From the NCBI RefSeq assembly GCF_004000865.1, contig NZ_BIMB01000013.1, positions 62,001-126,000 of the forward strand: a stretch of 64,000 bases of DNA, read 5' to 3'. Shown in pieces: positions 42,089-52,324 of this stretch. The stretch's first letter is position 1; the number at the start of each line of letters is the position of its first letter. The position numbers and the translations under genes were made by a program. The notes beneath the pieces were generated by a model. It did no database searches. It saw nothing but the letters and a program-made list of their open reading frames with translations, and was not told the DNA's origin. The stretch comes from Paenibacillus elgii NBRC 100335. Its GTDB lineage: Bacteria > Bacillota > Bacilli > Paenibacillales > NBRC-103111.

Positions 42089-43093
42089 TCAGTTCGTCAC
42101 CGTTCGGACGGACTGCCGCACGACGAGCTTCTCGTCGAAGACGATGCGCTGCGGCGGTGTGTCCGGGCCGCCGAAGATCTGCCCGAACAGCATACGCGCC
42201 AGCGCTTTGCCCGCCTTATAGGTTGGGATGGAGACGGTTGTCAGCGGAAAAATCATCAGGTCGATATCGTCAAAACCGATCAAGGACATATCCTCCGGAA
42301 TCCGAAGCCCTTCACTTTGAAAAGCTTTGACGACCCCCAGCGCAACCACGTCGTCGAAGCATATGAACGCCGACGGCCGCTCTTTCATCGCAATCAGCTT
42401 CCGACCGATCTCGACCCCGTCAGCCAGCTCTTGGGCTCCTTCGAAAGTAAACTCCGTCCGCAAAGCAAGCCCGCGCGCCGACAAAACATCCCGGCATGCC
42501 CGAAGGCGCTCCCGCGAGGCCCTAGACGTGGGAAGCCCGGCAGCGAAGCCGATGCTGCGATGGCCCCGTTCGAGCAAATGCTCCGTCACCTGCCGCCCGC
42601 CGTTGTAATCATCGAACTCGACATACGAGTTGTCCAGCCCCGGCACGCTTCCGAGCAGGACGAAAGGGACGGACTTCGCTTTCAGATCGAACAAATGGTC
42701 GAACGTCACCTCCTCAAGCAGCGGCGCAACGATCAGGCCGTCCACCCGTCTGCTTAGCATCGCTTGAATCTGCTCTTTTTCGGTGCGATGATCCTCGAAG
42801 CTGCTGCATAGAAATACCGTATAGCCGTATTCGCCTGCGACCTCCTGGACGCCCTTGGTCAGCCTGCTGTAAAACGGATTCGTGATGTCCTTGATGACAA
42901 GCCCGAGCGTTTTCGTATATTTCATGGACAATCCCCGGGCAATCTCATTCGGAACGTAGCCGTACTGCTCGGCTGCCTTCAGCACCTTCTGTCTCGTTTT
43001 CTCCGAAAATCCGTCCTTGTTGTTCAGCACGCCCGATATGGTGCTTTTGGCGAGACCGGTCATTTTCGCCAAGTCGCTAATGGTGAGCTTCAA
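42089..43093 (-). CDS. LacI-family regulator of nagBA
   Basis: A 334-residue repressor. The LacI helix-turn-helix is at the N-terminus (TISDLAKMTGLAKSTISGVLN) with the hinge helix (PNEIARGLSMK), followed by a periplasmic-binding-protein-like sensor (about 60-330). The start is TTG at 43093 with GAGGAGG upstream. It is the first gene of a regulator-nagB-nagA operon whose promoter carries two palindromic operators, so it represses itself and the pathway. The effector is probably an amino-sugar phosphate. Confidence 0.9.
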   Translation of the reverse strand: MKLTISDLAKMTGLAKSTISGVLNNKDGFSEKTRQKVLKAAEQYGYVPNEIARGLSMKYTKTLGLVIKDITNPFYSRLTKGVQEVAGEYGYTVFLCSSFEDHRTEKEQIQAMLSRRVDGLIVAPLLEEVTFDHLFDLKAKSVPFVLLGSVPGLDNSYVEFDDYNGGRQVTEHLLERGHRSIGFAAGLPTSRASRERLRACRDVLSARGLALRTEFTFEGAQELADGVEIGRKLIAMKERPSAFICFDDVVALGVVKAFQSEGLRIPEDMSLIGFDDIDLMIFPLTTVSIPTYKAGKALARMLFGQIFGGPDTPPQRIVFDEKLVVRQSVRTVTN

Positions 43094-43111
43094 TCGATCC
43101 GCGCCTCCTCG

Positions 43112-43243
43112 ATTTGAACCGGTTCAAATTTATTTTTTAATAAAAGGAAATGCTTTGATAAAAACATTCCCATCATGATCCATAACTAATTTGAACCGGT
43201 TCAATTTTCCTGTATTATATGCCCGCTTTGCTCGTTCTGTCAA
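43112..43243 (-). promoter_or_regulatory. Promoter and two LacI-type operators of the nagBA operon
   Basis: TTGACA (43238-43243) and TATAAT (43214-43219) are separated by 18 bp on the minus strand. TTGAACCGGTTCAA (43191-43204) lies at about +3 to +17. A second copy, the 18-bp perfect palindrome ATTTGAACCGGTTCAAAT (43112-43129), ends just before the ribosome site. The centres are 77 bp apart, which suits loop formation by a tetrameric or paired LacI protein. Confidence 0.85.
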
Positions 43244-43275
43244 GCTGCAGCAAGGCTAGCGCTGCGAACATCGAC

Positions 43276-43318
43276 GTAAAAAATCGAGCATGCGCCGAAG
43301 CGGCACCCTCGATTTTAC
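43276..43318 (-). terminator. Terminator of the histidine kinase gene
   Basis: GTAAAATCGAG and CTCGATTTTTTAC pair around an inner GTGCCG/CGGCGC helix; the far arm gives a T-rich end on the minus strand. Confidence 0.8.
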
Positions 43319-43338
43319 ATGGGTACTCTCCTCGCGCT

Positions 43339-44439
43339 TCATTTTGGCGCAACTGCTGAAGGCAAAGCCGGAAGCCTGACGGTTAGCGTCGTTCCCTTGC
43401 CGTGAACGCTCTGCACGGCGACGGAGCCCGTATGCATCTCTACGATCCGCTTAACGATCGCAAGCCCAAGCCCGCTCCCTCCCGTGCTTCGATTGCGGGA
43501 CCTATCCGCCTTGTAGAACCGCTCGAATATATGCGTCACATCGTTCTCGGGAATACCGATCCCGGTGTCGGTGACGAAAACGACCGCCTGCTGCCCGTTG
43601 CGCTTAAGCCGAACGCCGATCGTCCCGCCGGCCGGGGTGAATTTGATGCTGTTGTGCAGAAGATTGACCCACACTTGGCTCAGCAAATCTTCGTCAGCCT
43701 CGATGCTGACGTCTTCCAACGACACATCCATGTCGATTCCTTTATCGTTCCACTGCGGCTCGCACGCCAAAATCACACTGCGCAGCTGCTTGTCAAGCCG
43801 GTACCGCCTCCGCTCAAACGGATGATGGTCGGATTCGAGGGAGGTCAGCTTCAACAGGTTTTCGCTCAGCTTGGACAGCCGGGCGCTTTCCTTTTCGATG
43901 ATGCCGAGATAATGCATCCGTTCCTCCCGGCTAAGCTCGTCGCTTTGCAGAATGCGGGCAAAGCCGCCGATCGATGTCAGCGGCGACTGAATTTCATGGG
44001 AGACGTTGGAGATAAACTCCTGGCGCATTTTTTCCATCTGATTGAGCTCGACGGCCATATGATTGATGCTTTCGACGAGCTCGCCGAACTGCCCCGGGAC
44101 GCGCTCGTCCGAAGGAATGCTGACGGTGAAATCGCCTTTGGCGATCCGCTTCATCGCATCGATCATCGGCCGGAACACTTCCATGCGCTTGTCGCGAAAA
44201 ATGACTCCGATCGTCCCCATAATCCCCATGCTGGTAACAAAGGCAACCAATTGGGTGAATAGCTGGCCGACATAATCGGAAGGCCGACTTCCAAGCGCAT
44301 TCAGCAAATAGCGGATGAAGAAATAAGCGGCCGACCAGCTCGCCAGCGAAAATAAAAGTAATAGGCAAATCCCGCAAACGCTTTTAAAAAATCTCCATCC
44401 GCGAGCCGTTTTCCGGTTCGCCTGATACTGTACTTCCAT
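43339..44439 (-). CDS. Membrane sensor histidine kinase, no adjacent regulator
   Basis: A 366-residue kinase. Two membrane segments (about 18-42 and 58-82) flank only a short outside loop. A HAMP segment (about 85-135), HisKA with FISNVSHEIQSPLTS (His near 150) and a HATPase domain with LLHNSIKF, DTGIGIPE and GGSGLGLAIVKR follow. The tiny sensing loop suggests it senses the membrane or a partner protein, like BceS/LiaS-type kinases. It follows an ABC exporter gene by 26 bp; the exporter may be partner or target. No response regulator lies in this operon. Confidence 0.92.
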   Translation of the reverse strand: MEVQYQANRKTARGWRFFKSVCGICLLLLFSLASWSAAYFFIRYLLNALGSRPSDYVGQLFTQLVAFVTSMGIMGTIGVIFRDKRMEVFRPMIDAMKRIAKGDFTVSIPSDERVPGQFGELVESINHMAVELNQMEKMRQEFISNVSHEIQSPLTSIGGFARILQSDELSREERMHYLGIIEKESARLSKLSENLLKLTSLESDHHPFERRRYRLDKQLRSVILACEPQWNDKGIDMDVSLEDVSIEADEDLLSQVWVNLLHNSIKFTPAGGTIGVRLKRNGQQAVVFVTDTGIGIPENDVTHIFERFYKADRSRNRSTGGSGLGLAIVKRIVEMHTGSVAVQSVHGKGTTLTVRLPALPSAVAPK

Positions 44440-44465
44440 TCCCGTCCCTCCTTATCCGCGATAGG

Positions 44466-46235
44466 TTACACCTGCTGCTCTTGAATGCGAAGCTGCTGTG
44501 CGGCGAATTCGCGGTACAGCGCATGCGTTTGGAACAGCTGCTCATGCGTGCCGATGCCCGTTACTTTGCCTTTCTCAAGAAAGACGATTTGGTCCGCATC
44601 CACCACGGTCGACAGCCGATGCGCAATAACCAGCGTCGTCCGTCCCTGCATCAAATTGTTCAGCGCTTGCTGCACGACGATTTCCGACTTGCTGTCCAGA
44701 CTGGAGGTCGCCTCGTCCAGCATCAAAATTTGCGGGTTGCGCAGCAGCGCCCGCGCAATCGCGATCCGCTGCCGCTGACCTCCGGACAGCTTGACGCCCC
44801 GTTCCCCGACTTCCGTTTCGTAGCCGTTCGGAAGCTCGTGAATGAACGTATCGGCATAGGCCATGCGTGCCGCCTGCTCCAGCTCTTGGTCCGTCACGTC
44901 GTGCGGCAAGCCGTAACAGATGTTGTCCCGGATCGTCCCGGCGATGAGCGGGCTTTCCTGGGAGACATAGCCGATGCGGCTGCGCCACGACGGCAGCGAG
45001 TACTCGTCGATCAGCTCGTCCCCGAGCTTGATCGCGCCTCCGGTCGGCGGGTAGAACCGCTCGAGCAGCGCAAACAGCGTCGTTTTTCCACTGCCGCTTG
45101 GTCCGACGATGGCTGTGACTTTGCCGGGCTGCATGGTGAAGCTGACATCGTCCAGTATCGTTTCGCCAGCTTTATAGGCGAAGGTTACTCGTTCGAGCGT
45201 CAGCGGCCGGCCTGCGTTATCAAGGGGCTTGCCGGTGGCGTGATTCTCTTCCCCGAGCTCCAGCAGCGCTGCAATTCGTTCCGTCGCGCCGACCGCCTTT
45301 TGAAATTGCGTGAAAAAGTTCGTAATTTGCGTAATCGGCAGTACGAATTGGAACAAATACAGGATGAACGCCACCAGATCTCCCGCCGTCAGCGTGCCGG
45401 AAGCGACCCGCGCGCCGCCATACCCGATAATGATCACAAGCAGCAGCATCAGGATGAAGAAGATAAGCGGCCCGACCCACGCCGAAACGATACCTTCCTT
45501 CAAGCCAAGCCGGAACAGCTTCTCAATGCCCGTCTGCCCGTTCCGGTATTCAACCGTCTCCGCATTCGAAGCTTTCACAAGCCGGATCTCCGACAATACC
45601 CGGCTGATCACCGCCGTGAAGCCGGCCGTTTCATCCTGAAGGCCAACCGAAATCTTATGCATCTGCCTGCCGAGCGGAGCCAAAATCAAGATGGCCAGCG
45701 GCACGACGATTAGCATCATCAGCGTCATTTTCCAATCGAGATACAGCAGTACCGAGATCGATCCGACGACCCCCAGAATGCCGGTGAAAAAGCCGGTCAA
45801 GTGCTCGCTGATCAAGCCTTTGACGACGCCGGTATCGTTGGTCATCCGGCTGATCGTCTCTCCCGTCTCATGATTGTCGTAGTAGGAGACCGGCAGCACG
45901 AGCAGCTTTTTCCACAACCGGTCCCGCAGGGACGCAACGACCTTCTGCCCCGCCCGGTTGAGCAAATAAACGCCGACGCCGCCCGCAATCGCTTGAACGA
46001 TGAAAGCTACCCCCATCAGCACGATCTGCGTCAGGCTTAAGGAGGTCAGCGAGAAGCTGTCGACCATATTTTTCGTAAACAGCGGAATCGCCAAGCCGAC
46101 CAAGGTCGAGATGATGCTTAGAAACAGCGCGGCGGCAAGCAGACCCTTGGAAGGCTTCGTTTCCCGGACCAGCCGGATCAATTGCCGCCAATTCGCCGAT
46201 GTTTTCGGTTTTGACATGTACGTTCCAACTCCCAT
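44466..46235 (-). CDS. ABC exporter, fused membrane-ATPase half-transporter
   Basis: A 589-residue type IV exporter subunit. Six membrane helices (about 30-320) are followed by an ATPase with Walker [10 protein letters not shown] near 378, signature [17 protein letters not shown] near 480 and Walker [13 protein letters not shown]. It works as a dimer. Relatives of this LmrA/BmrA/MsbA-like group expel drugs or lipids. The start is uncertain: ATG 46235 has TAGGAAAA upstream, and ATG 46217 (MSKPKTS) has GGGAG 10 bp upstream. The kinase gene downstream is probably co-transcribed. Confidence 0.92.
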   Translation of the reverse strand: MGVGTYMSKPKTSANWRQLIRLVRETKPSKGLLAAALFLSIISTLVGLAIPLFTKNMVDSFSLTSLSLTQIVLMGVAFIVQAIAGGVGVYLLNRAGQKVVASLRDRLWKKLLVLPVSYYDNHETGETISRMTNDTGVVKGLISEHLTGFFTGILGVVGSISVLLYLDWKMTLMMLIVVPLAILILAPLGRQMHKISVGLQDETAGFTAVISRVLSEIRLVKASNAETVEYRNGQTGIEKLFRLGLKEGIVSAWVGPLIFFILMLLLVIIIGYGGARVASGTLTAGDLVAFILYLFQFVLPITQITNFFTQFQKAVGATERIAALLELGEENHATGKPLDNAGRPLTLERVTFAYKAGETILDDVSFTMQPGKVTAIVGPSGSGKTTLFALLERFYPPTGGAIKLGDELIDEYSLPSWRSRIGYVSQESPLIAGTIRDNICYGLPHDVTDQELEQAARMAYADTFIHELPNGYETEVGERGVKLSGGQRQRIAIARALLRNPQILMLDEATSSLDSKSEIVVQQALNNLMQGRTTLVIAHRLSTVVDADQIVFLEKGKVTGIGTHEQLFQTHALYREFAAQQLRIQEQQV

Positions 46236-46332
46236 TCTATTTTCCTACAACTCTCTTCCGTTTGACAATCTGTACTTTACGATACTTTTTTAAACGGAAT
46301 ATTAACGGAAAAGATTGGAACTCCGGGAAAAG

Positions 46333-46372
46333 AAAAAAAGCCTTCATCCGCGCAAAAGCATCGGATCAAGGC
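46333..46372 (-). terminator. Terminator of the P-loop protein gene
   Basis: GCCTTGATCCG and CGGATGAAGGC pair with one mismatch, then TTTTTTT on the minus strand. Confidence 0.88.
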
Positions 46373-46401
46373 CGGCTGCGCAGCCGCAGCCTCAACAAAA
46401 G

Positions 46402-46944
46402 TCAGACAGCCGCTTCTTCCGCGGACCGTCTCTTGATTTCGCTTACCGTCTCTTCCGGAGTCTGCTCGGACGTATCGAGCCAAAGGCCGATTTTCGGCGT
46501 TTCGTTATGCAAAATGCCGTTCAACCCGGCAACCGTCCACAATCCGTAGCCTTTCTTCGCCCGGGCCGCCTCTCTTGCGGTAACCACCTCGCTGCCCGGC
46601 GCAAGCACGACGACATAAAGCGGACGATGCCGGACGAACGAGATGAACTCTTCCAGCATCGGACCGATGACGACGTCCTGCACGACGACGGTGAAGCCGG
46701 CATCGGCATACGTATCGGCCGTGGCGGCAGCCAGTCGGTGCCGCAAAAGCAGCTGACGAGTCGCTTCCTCGGAAGCGCCGGGAAGCAGCTCTTCCCGGCC
46801 TGTGACGATCATCCTGCGGAACGCGTCGCCGCGCAAATGAACTCCCCGGCCGAATTGCTCGGCCAGCAGCTGCGCGACCGTCGATTTGCCGCTTGCCATC
46901 ACCCCGGTGATGAGATAAATCGCAGTTTCTTCATCGTGTTTCAT
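46402..46944 (-). CDS. Small P-loop kinase-like protein
   Basis: A 180-residue protein. The Walker A loop GVMASGKSTVAQLLAE begins near residue 14, an HLRGDAFRR segment near 37 follows, and VVVLAPGSEVVTAREAAR near 112 looks like a lid. The shape fits small phosphotransferases of the AAA_33/chloramphenicol-phosphotransferase type, but the substrate is unknown. ATG 46944 is chosen because GAAAGGGG lies 6-7 bp upstream; the frame is open further back to 47061 without a ribosome site. It follows the P450 gene by 135 bp and may be read with it. Confidence 0.75.
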   Translation of the reverse strand: MKHDEETAIYLITGVMASGKSTVAQLLAEQFGRGVHLRGDAFRRMIVTGREELLPGASEEATRQLLLRHRLAAATADTYADAGFTVVVQDVVIGPMLEEFISFVRHRPLYVVVLAPGSEVVTAREAARAKKGYGLWTVAGLNGILHNETPKIGLWLDTSEQTPEETVSEIKRRSAEEAAV

Positions 46945-47079
46945 GCGAATGCCCCTTTCCCGCGAACTTCGTGTTGCTTTCAGTGTAACATCCGCGCAGC
47001 AATCATCATTAGGGACAGTTTGGATAAAACGGTTTGCTCCTCCGGTCCGGTCCGAGGTCAAAACAGCGCCGGTAAGCTG

Positions 47080-50000
47080 CTATTTGACTATGGCGGCGCT
47101 AATTTCCGGATGCATGCGCACCCATTCTGCTTTCGCGTAACGCCCCTCCGTTCGAAGGCGATCCAGCCAAGCTTTCGCTTCCCGCTCCCCGGCTCCATGC
47201 ACGGTCCGGTATGCTTTTTGCAAGGCCGACTCCACCTCCAGGGACATTTCTGCGTCGTCCCCACATACGTAAATGCGTCCTCCCCGATCAAGGATATCCA
47301 TCAAATTCGAGGCATGGCGTTCCAGCAAATGCTGTATATGGATGCTGCTTTTCCCTTCCGCACGGGAAAATGCTTGATGAAGCGTAACGACATCCTCCCT
47401 ATCGTAGCGCTCAAGCTCCTCGCGATAAATCGAATCCGCTTCGCTCCGGCATCCGATATAAAGATGCGCCTCGCCCAAAGCGGCTCCCTTCTCCCGGATC
47501 GCGGCCCGCGCCTGCATAAAGCCCCGGAAAGGCGCCGCCCCCGTCCCGGTCCCGACCATAATGATCGGCGTCGCCGGATCTTCCGGGAGCCGTAATCCGG
47601 CTTCGGGCGTACGGATGAAGATCAAGACCTCTTCTCCGGGCCTGCATTCGGCCAAGTGATTCGAAGCAGTCCCGCGGTATTCGCCGCGCCCGTTCCAAGC
47701 CGGGTCCTGCACCACGTCTACGGCAATGCTGACATGCCTTGGGCTGGTCCGCGGAGAGCTGGATATGAAATAATATCTCGGTTGCAGAGGCGGCAGCAGC
47801 TCGATCAGTCTTTCGAACGGCAGCTGGCAAGCTTCATATTTTTCAAGCAGATCGAGCATGGTTATGCGCTTCTTCAGGATCTGCTCTTCGTAAACGCCCT
47901 CCTCTGCCATCGCTTCCATTTCACGCTTGTGCGGAGGACACACCGTATAGGCCGCAAGCTCACGAAGCTGCTCGCGTGCGACGACCTCCTGCAGCTCTAC
48001 GCACCGGCTCAGCAGCTCATGGATACCGGCCGGTCGATCCAGCGGGAGATGCGCGAGGCCATTACCGTTTGCCGCCGTGACAATCAACTGGTCGTTCCCC
48101 TTCAAGCCGTACCGCCGTAAAATCCGGCCGACGTTCGCCAGGCTGTTGCTTGGCAGCACGCCGAGAAGATCGCCCTCCCGGTAGGTAATCCCATCCGGCA
48201 GCGCAAAATCCAGATGCCGTGTGCTCCGGCCGCTCCCGGCCATTCGGAGCTCGCGGTTATCCGTCACCGAAGCATAGAAAGCATCATAGGCCCGGGCAAG
48301 CGGAAGTGTTTCCAATCCGCTGACCATTTGGATATGAAGACTGCTTTTCATCTTTGCTGCGTCGCTTCGTTCCAGTCCGAAAACATGCCTAAGCTCGGAC
48401 CATAGGCGGACCCGCCATTCGTCGAGCTGCTTCTCGAAGTCGCCGCCGGCATCCGCCTCGCCGCGCGCCGAAAGCCTCGCCGCTCCCTTCCGGGCCAGCT
48501 CTTCGTCAATCCACCGCGGCACATCCTGATACGTATTGGACCAGTTGCGGTCCCCGCACCCGAATACGGCGTAACGAACCCCTTGAAGCTCACCAGGCTG
48601 CACGCCTTCAAGCCATTTCACGAACTCGCGCGCATTGCCCGGAGGCTTGCCGTTATAGGACGCGGTGACGATAATCACCGCCCCGTCACTGGGCAGCCTT
48701 CCGACCCAATCGTTCAGCGGCGCAGCCTCGCTTCGGAAGCCCCACGCCCGAGCGGCATCCGCCAGCTCGCGGGCAATCCCTTCCGCCGTGCCCAAATTGG
48801 AACCGTAAAGCACGAGCAGAGACGTCTTTTCCACCCCTGCAAGCGGACGGCTCGCCTGCGCCTGCCCTTGATCCGATGCAACGGCTTTGGCATGGCCTGC
48901 TGTTGCCTGTTCATGAACCGCCGGGCTAGCCGTCTTATGCCGCAGCCGCACGCGGATATGAAAATCGCCCGGCTTGAGCGTCAAAGTTTGCTTCACGTCC
49001 AACTGATAGTTCGTATGATCCACCAGCTCAAAATGCCGGACAATCATGCCGAGAACCAGCGTCGCTTCGTGAAGCGCAAACTGCATGCCGATGCAAGCCC
49101 GCTGCCCGTTGCCGAACGGCTTGTAGGCATGGTTGGGAATTTTGCCAGGATCTTCGAACCGTTCGGGGCGGAATTCATCCGCGTCCGCGCCCCAAGCGGC
49201 TTTGTCCCGATGAAGCTGCGGCAGGATCACTCCGATGCCTTCCCCCTTGCAAATGCGATACTTGCCGCCAATGACCGTATCTTCCTTCGCATAGAGCTCG
49301 AATCCCGGGGCCGTTGGCCATAAGCGCAGCGATTCGTTTAAAATCATCCGAATGTAATGAAGCTGCAGCACCTGCGAATACGTCGGAAACGAATCCGTCA
49401 GCACCCGGTCTGCTTCCAGATAAGCCTTCTGCAGCACATCCGGATGCTTCAGCAAAAAGTATAAAGCAAACGATAACAAGCCGCTTGTCGTCTCATGTCC
49501 GGCGATCAAGAACGTGATGATCTGATACCGGATATTTTCGTCATCCAGCGTCTCGCCTGTCTCCGGGTCCTTCCCGTTCAGCATCCGGGCAAGCAGGTCG
49601 ATTTCCCCCCGGTCCCCGTTTGCTTTTCGTTCCTCGATCATTTTGTCCACCAAGGAAAACATCGTTTGAATGTCTTCGTTAAACTGCTGTCTCGTTCGCA
49701 CCATGAGCAGGTGTTGGATCTTTAGGCGGCTGCCTTGCAGCATCGCTTCGTTCAGAGCGCGGACCATGCTGTTAATAAAAGGGCTGGGCGTTTCGCGATA
49801 AAAACTGTTAAAGCGGTAATTGAATCCGCATAAGCCGATCGTGTCCAGCGTAAGCCGGGTCATGTCTTCCGCAACATCGATGCTTTCGTTGGGGTTGAGA
49901 CGGGCCCATTTTTGAATCAGCTGCAAAGCGATATCGACCATCATCGCATGGTACCCTTTCATCGCCTGCTGGCTGAAGGTGGGGAGAAGAATCCGGTGCG

Positions 50001-50301
50001 CTTTTTGCCAATTCGGCTCATCCGTGCGGCTTGTAAACAATCCGTCTCCGCCAAAAGCGCGCACGTTCTCCAAGTCGCCCTTTATGCTTTTATCGAAGCG
50101 CGATTCGTCGCAAACTTCCGCTACGAGGTCATGTCCGGACACCATAATGCTGGAATAACCCGGAAGCGTGATCCGGTATATAGGGCCGTACTCTTCTGCG
50201 AGTTTACAAAGCGAAAGGGTCGGTTTCTTGCTGTCGATCAAAGGTAAATTTCCAAGGGGACCATAAGTTTTAGGTTGAGGAATGACTCCCGCTTCACTCA
50301 T
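47080..50301 (-). CDS. Self-sufficient cytochrome P450-reductase fusion (CYP102 type)
   Basis: A 1073-residue fusion like P450 BM3 and Bacillus CypD/CypE. The P450 part (1-460) has the I-helix AGHETTSG near 265, the ExxR motif NESLRLWP and the heme ligand Cys in [10 protein letters not shown] near 400. An FMN flavodoxin domain (about 490-640) begins [16 protein letters not shown], and an FAD/NADPH reductase (about 680-1073) has RYYFISSSP and [14 protein letters not shown]. It hydroxylates medium- and long-chain fatty acids with NADPH. ATG 50301 (MSEAG) is preferred to 50310 because GGGAGG directly abuts the earlier ATG. A TetR gene lies just upstream. Confidence 0.95.
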   Translation of the reverse strand: MSEAGVIPQPKTYGPLGNLPLIDSKKPTLSLCKLAEEYGPIYRITLPGYSSIMVSGHDLVAEVCDESRFDKSIKGDLENVRAFGGDGLFTSRTDEPNWQKAHRILLPTFSQQAMKGYHAMMVDIALQLIQKWARLNPNESIDVAEDMTRLTLDTIGLCGFNYRFNSFYRETPSPFINSMVRALNEAMLQGSRLKIQHLLMVRTRQQFNEDIQTMFSLVDKMIEERKANGDRGEIDLLARMLNGKDPETGETLDDENIRYQIITFLIAGHETTSGLLSFALYFLLKHPDVLQKAYLEADRVLTDSFPTYSQVLQLHYIRMILNESLRLWPTAPGFELYAKEDTVIGGKYRICKGEGIGVILPQLHRDKAAWGADADEFRPERFEDPGKIPNHAYKPFGNGQRACIGMQFALHEATLVLGMIVRHFELVDHTNYQLDVKQTLTLKPGDFHIRVRLRHKTASPAVHEQATAGHAKAVASDQGQAQASRPLAGVEKTSLLVLYGSNLGTAEGIARELADAARAWGFRSEAAPLNDWVGRLPSDGAVIIVTASYNGKPPGNAREFVKWLEGVQPGELQGVRYAVFGCGDRNWSNTYQDVPRWIDEELARKGAARLSARGEADAGGDFEKQLDEWRVRLWSELRHVFGLERSDAAKMKSSLHIQMVSGLETLPLARAYDAFYASVTDNRELRMAGSGRSTRHLDFALPDGITYREGDLLGVLPSNSLANVGRILRRYGLKGNDQLIVTAANGNGLAHLPLDRPAGIHELLSRCVELQEVVAREQLRELAAYTVCPPHKREMEAMAEEGVYEEQILKKRITMLDLLEKYEACQLPFERLIELLPPLQPRYYFISSSPRTSPRHVSIAVDVVQDPAWNGRGEYRGTASNHLAECRPGEEVLIFIRTPEAGLRLPEDPATPIIMVGTGTGAAPFRGFMQARAAIREKGAALGEAHLYIGCRSEADSIYREELERYDREDVVTLHQAFSRAEGKSSIHIQHLLERHASNLMDILDRGGRIYVCGDDAEMSLEVESALQKAYRTVHGAGEREAKAWLDRLRTEGRYAKAEWVRMHPEISAAIVK

Positions 50302-50353
50302 AACAACCATCCTCCCGATTCCATTAGCCTTGCCGAACCGCTTTAAACCTGCT

Positions 50354-50926
50354 TTACGGCTTGCTTGCTTTAAACCCGTGGTACAGCGTCTCCAGAACTA
50401 GCGCCGCCGCAGATTTTTTGGCAACGTGGCCTTCATGAACCTGCTGCCAGGTGACAAAGAGGAGCGAATACAGCACGTTCAGAATCCATTCGCTGCTCAT
50501 ATCTTGCCGGAAATGGCCTTTGCGCTGCAGCAATTGGATCATGTGGCGCATCGGTTCCTTCAGCTTCTCCTCGGCCGCGGACATCTCGGGGTTGTAATTC
50601 AGCGAGGTTTCATGTGCAAGAAAATAAATTTTGTCTCCTAGCGGAATCAGCGCTTCCACCAGCTGCGATATGTAGGTTTCGCTCGATTCCTCGTCCAGCG
50701 GGATACGGCTTATCGTCTCTTCCACGACCTGCGCCGCTCTTAGCCCCAGCTGCAGCATCAGCTGCTCCCTGCTCGCCACGTACCGATGCAGGGTGGCGAT
50801 GCCGATGCCCGCGTATTCGGCAATCTCGTTCAGTGATGCCGTAGGCTTCTCGACCAGCAGCTCCGTAGCCGCATCGAGTATGGCACGAAGCCTGAGCTCC
50901 TTTGTTGCCGATCTGGCCGTCCCCAT
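50354..50926 (-). CDS. TetR-family repressor of the P450 gene
   Basis: A 190-residue regulator. The TetR helix-turn-helix (about 10-55: [35 protein letters not shown]) precedes a helical ligand domain. It lies directly upstream of the CYP102 gene on the same strand, as FatR/BscR-type repressors do in Bacillus, where fatty acids relieve repression. A palindrome just after its promoter is the likely operator. ATG 50926 has GGCGGAGAG upstream. Confidence 0.9.
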   Translation of the reverse strand: MGTARSATKELRLRAILDAATELLVEKPTASLNEIAEYAGIGIATLHRYVASREQLMLQLGLRAAQVVEETISRIPLDEESSETYISQLVEALIPLGDKIYFLAHETSLNYNPEMSAAEEKLKEPMRHMIQLLQRKGHFRQDMSSEWILNVLYSLLFVTWQQVHEGHVAKKSAAALVLETLYHGFKASKP

Positions 50927-50953
50927 CTCTCCGCCTCGCTTTCGATAAAACTT

Positions 50954-51009
50954 TGATAGAAAAATCTATCATTTGGTTCCATTATAAACCAGTACATACA
51001 TAAATTCAA
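50954..51009 (-). promoter_or_regulatory. Promoter and operator of the tetR-P450 operon
   Basis: On the minus strand TTGAAT (51004-51009), a 17-bp spacer and TATAAT (50981-50986). TGATAGA-N4-TCTATCA (50954-50971) lies at about +3 to +20, where a bound repressor would block transcription. Confidence 0.8.
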
Positions 51010-51011
51010 AT

Positions 51012-51036
51012 AAAAAAAGCCGTGCCGCTCACGGCT
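51012..51036 (-). terminator. Leftward terminator with no obvious gene in front of it
   Basis: AGCCGTG and CACGGCT pair around 5 bases, followed by seven T on the minus strand. The nearest gene to the right, coaA, runs the other way. It may stop antisense transcripts from entering the tetR promoter. Confidence 0.7.
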
Positions 51037-51109
51037 GAGGTCACGCTCCACATATGGTGTTTGTCCGCTTTCGCTCTGAACCGGCCCTTTTTTAGGAGCA
51101 ACAAACTAG

Positions 51110-51138
51110 TGAAATCGCCGCCGGGTCATGCTATGATA
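51110..51138 (+). promoter_or_regulatory. coaA promoter (extended -10)
   Basis: GTGAAA (51110-51115), 17 bp, then TATGAT (51133-51138) preceded by TGC. The layout TAGTGAAAT-N13-TGCTATGATATG is repeated exactly in spacing before ktrB. Confidence 0.6.
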
Positions 51139-51184
51139 TGAAAATGCGTTACTACTAAACCATTTGATGGACAGCGAGGTCCCG

Positions 51185-52105
51185 ATGAATCCGTACTCCC
51201 TCTATTATGAATTCGATCGTCAGGCATGGTCCGGGCTGCCCGCTACCGCGCCGCTTCGCATTACGATGGAAGAGTTCGAGCAGCTCAAAGGCCTGAACGA
51301 TAAAGTTCCGTTTCAAGAGGTCGAAGAAATTTATCTTCCCTTGACGCGTTTTCTCGATCTGCTGGTGGAGAACGCCAGAACGCTTCACCGCACGTCCGCT
51401 TCGTTCCTGCAGAACGGCGCCGAACCGGTTCCGTTCATTATCGGCATCGCCGGGAGCGTGGCCGTAGGCAAAAGTACGACGGCGAGGCTGCTGCAACTGC
51501 TGCTGTCGCGATGCTCGGAGTACCGGAACGTGGAGCTGATTACGACCGACGGCTTCTTGTTCCCGAACCGCGTGCTGGAGGAGCGAGGGCTTATGAAGCG
51601 CAAAGGCTTCCCCGAAAGCTACGACATCAAGAAGCTTCTGCGGTTTATCCGCGATATTAAAGCGGGCAAGCCCGTCGTCCATGCGCCGGTTTACTCGCAC
51701 TTGTCGTACGATATTGTATCGGACGAAGTGGAGACGATCCGCCAGCCCGATATTTTGATCGTGGAAGGCATCAACGTCCTGCAAGTCGGAAAGCAGTCCC
51801 AAGTGTTCGTCAGCGACTTTTTCGATTATTCGATCTATGTCGACGCGAAGGAAGAAGACATCGAGCAGTGGTACGTCGAACGGTTCCGGATGCTCCGCGA
51901 AACGGCGTTTCTCAATCCGAAGTCGTACTTCCACCGTTTTGCCGAGCTGCATGGCGAGGAGCTCGTCGCAACCGCTTCCGGAATTTGGCGGGATATCAAC
52001 GCGGTCAATCTGCACGAGAACATTTTGCCGACCAAAGGACGCGCGAAGATGATTTTGGAAAAAGGGGCGAGCCACGCCGTACAGCGTGTATTCGTGCGGA
52101 AGTGA
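51185..52105 (+). CDS. coaA: Type I pantothenate kinase
   Basis: A 306-residue enzyme that phosphorylates pantothenate, the first step of coenzyme A synthesis. The P-loop [18 protein letters not shown] begins near residue 85, followed by [11 protein letters not shown] with the catalytic Asp, YSHLSYD and VEGINVLQ. Length and motifs match bacterial CoaA. ATG 51185 ([10 protein letters not shown]) follows GCGAGGT and the protein start aligns with known CoaA; earlier in-frame codons are ignored. It stands alone between its own promoter and a GC-rich hairpin. Confidence 0.95.
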   Translation: MNPYSLYYEFDRQAWSGLPATAPLRITMEEFEQLKGLNDKVPFQEVEEIYLPLTRFLDLLVENARTLHRTSASFLQNGAEPVPFIIGIAGSVAVGKSTTARLLQLLLSRCSEYRNVELITTDGFLFPNRVLEERGLMKRKGFPESYDIKKLLRFIRDIKAGKPVVHAPVYSHLSYDIVSDEVETIRQPDILIVEGINVLQVGKQSQVFVSDFFDYSIYVDAKEEDIEQWYVERFRMLRETAFLNPKSYFHRFAELHGEELVATASGIWRDINAVNLHENILPTKGRAKMILEKGASHAVQRVFVRK

Positions 52106-52245
52106 CACGGCAAAAAGCCGCCCCTTCCCGGCGGCGGCGCTGCAACGCCGTTAAAACGCAGCTGCCAAGGAAGCGGACGGCCGTGCGGCCATAGGCCCGC
52201 TGCCGGCTCGGCTTTCCGGGTCCTATTCTCCTTCCCTTACGCATA

Positions 52246-52274
52246 GTGAAATTCGCATCATCCCGTGCTATGAT
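52246..52274 (+). promoter_or_regulatory. ktrB promoter (same pattern as coaA)
   Basis: GTGAAA (52246-52251), 17 bp, then TATGAT (52269-52274) preceded by TGC. The start codon is 50 bp downstream. Confidence 0.6.
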
Positions 52275-52324
52275 ATGGAAAGCCATGACAACAACCGTGG
52301 GAATATGACCTTGAGGTGAATCCG

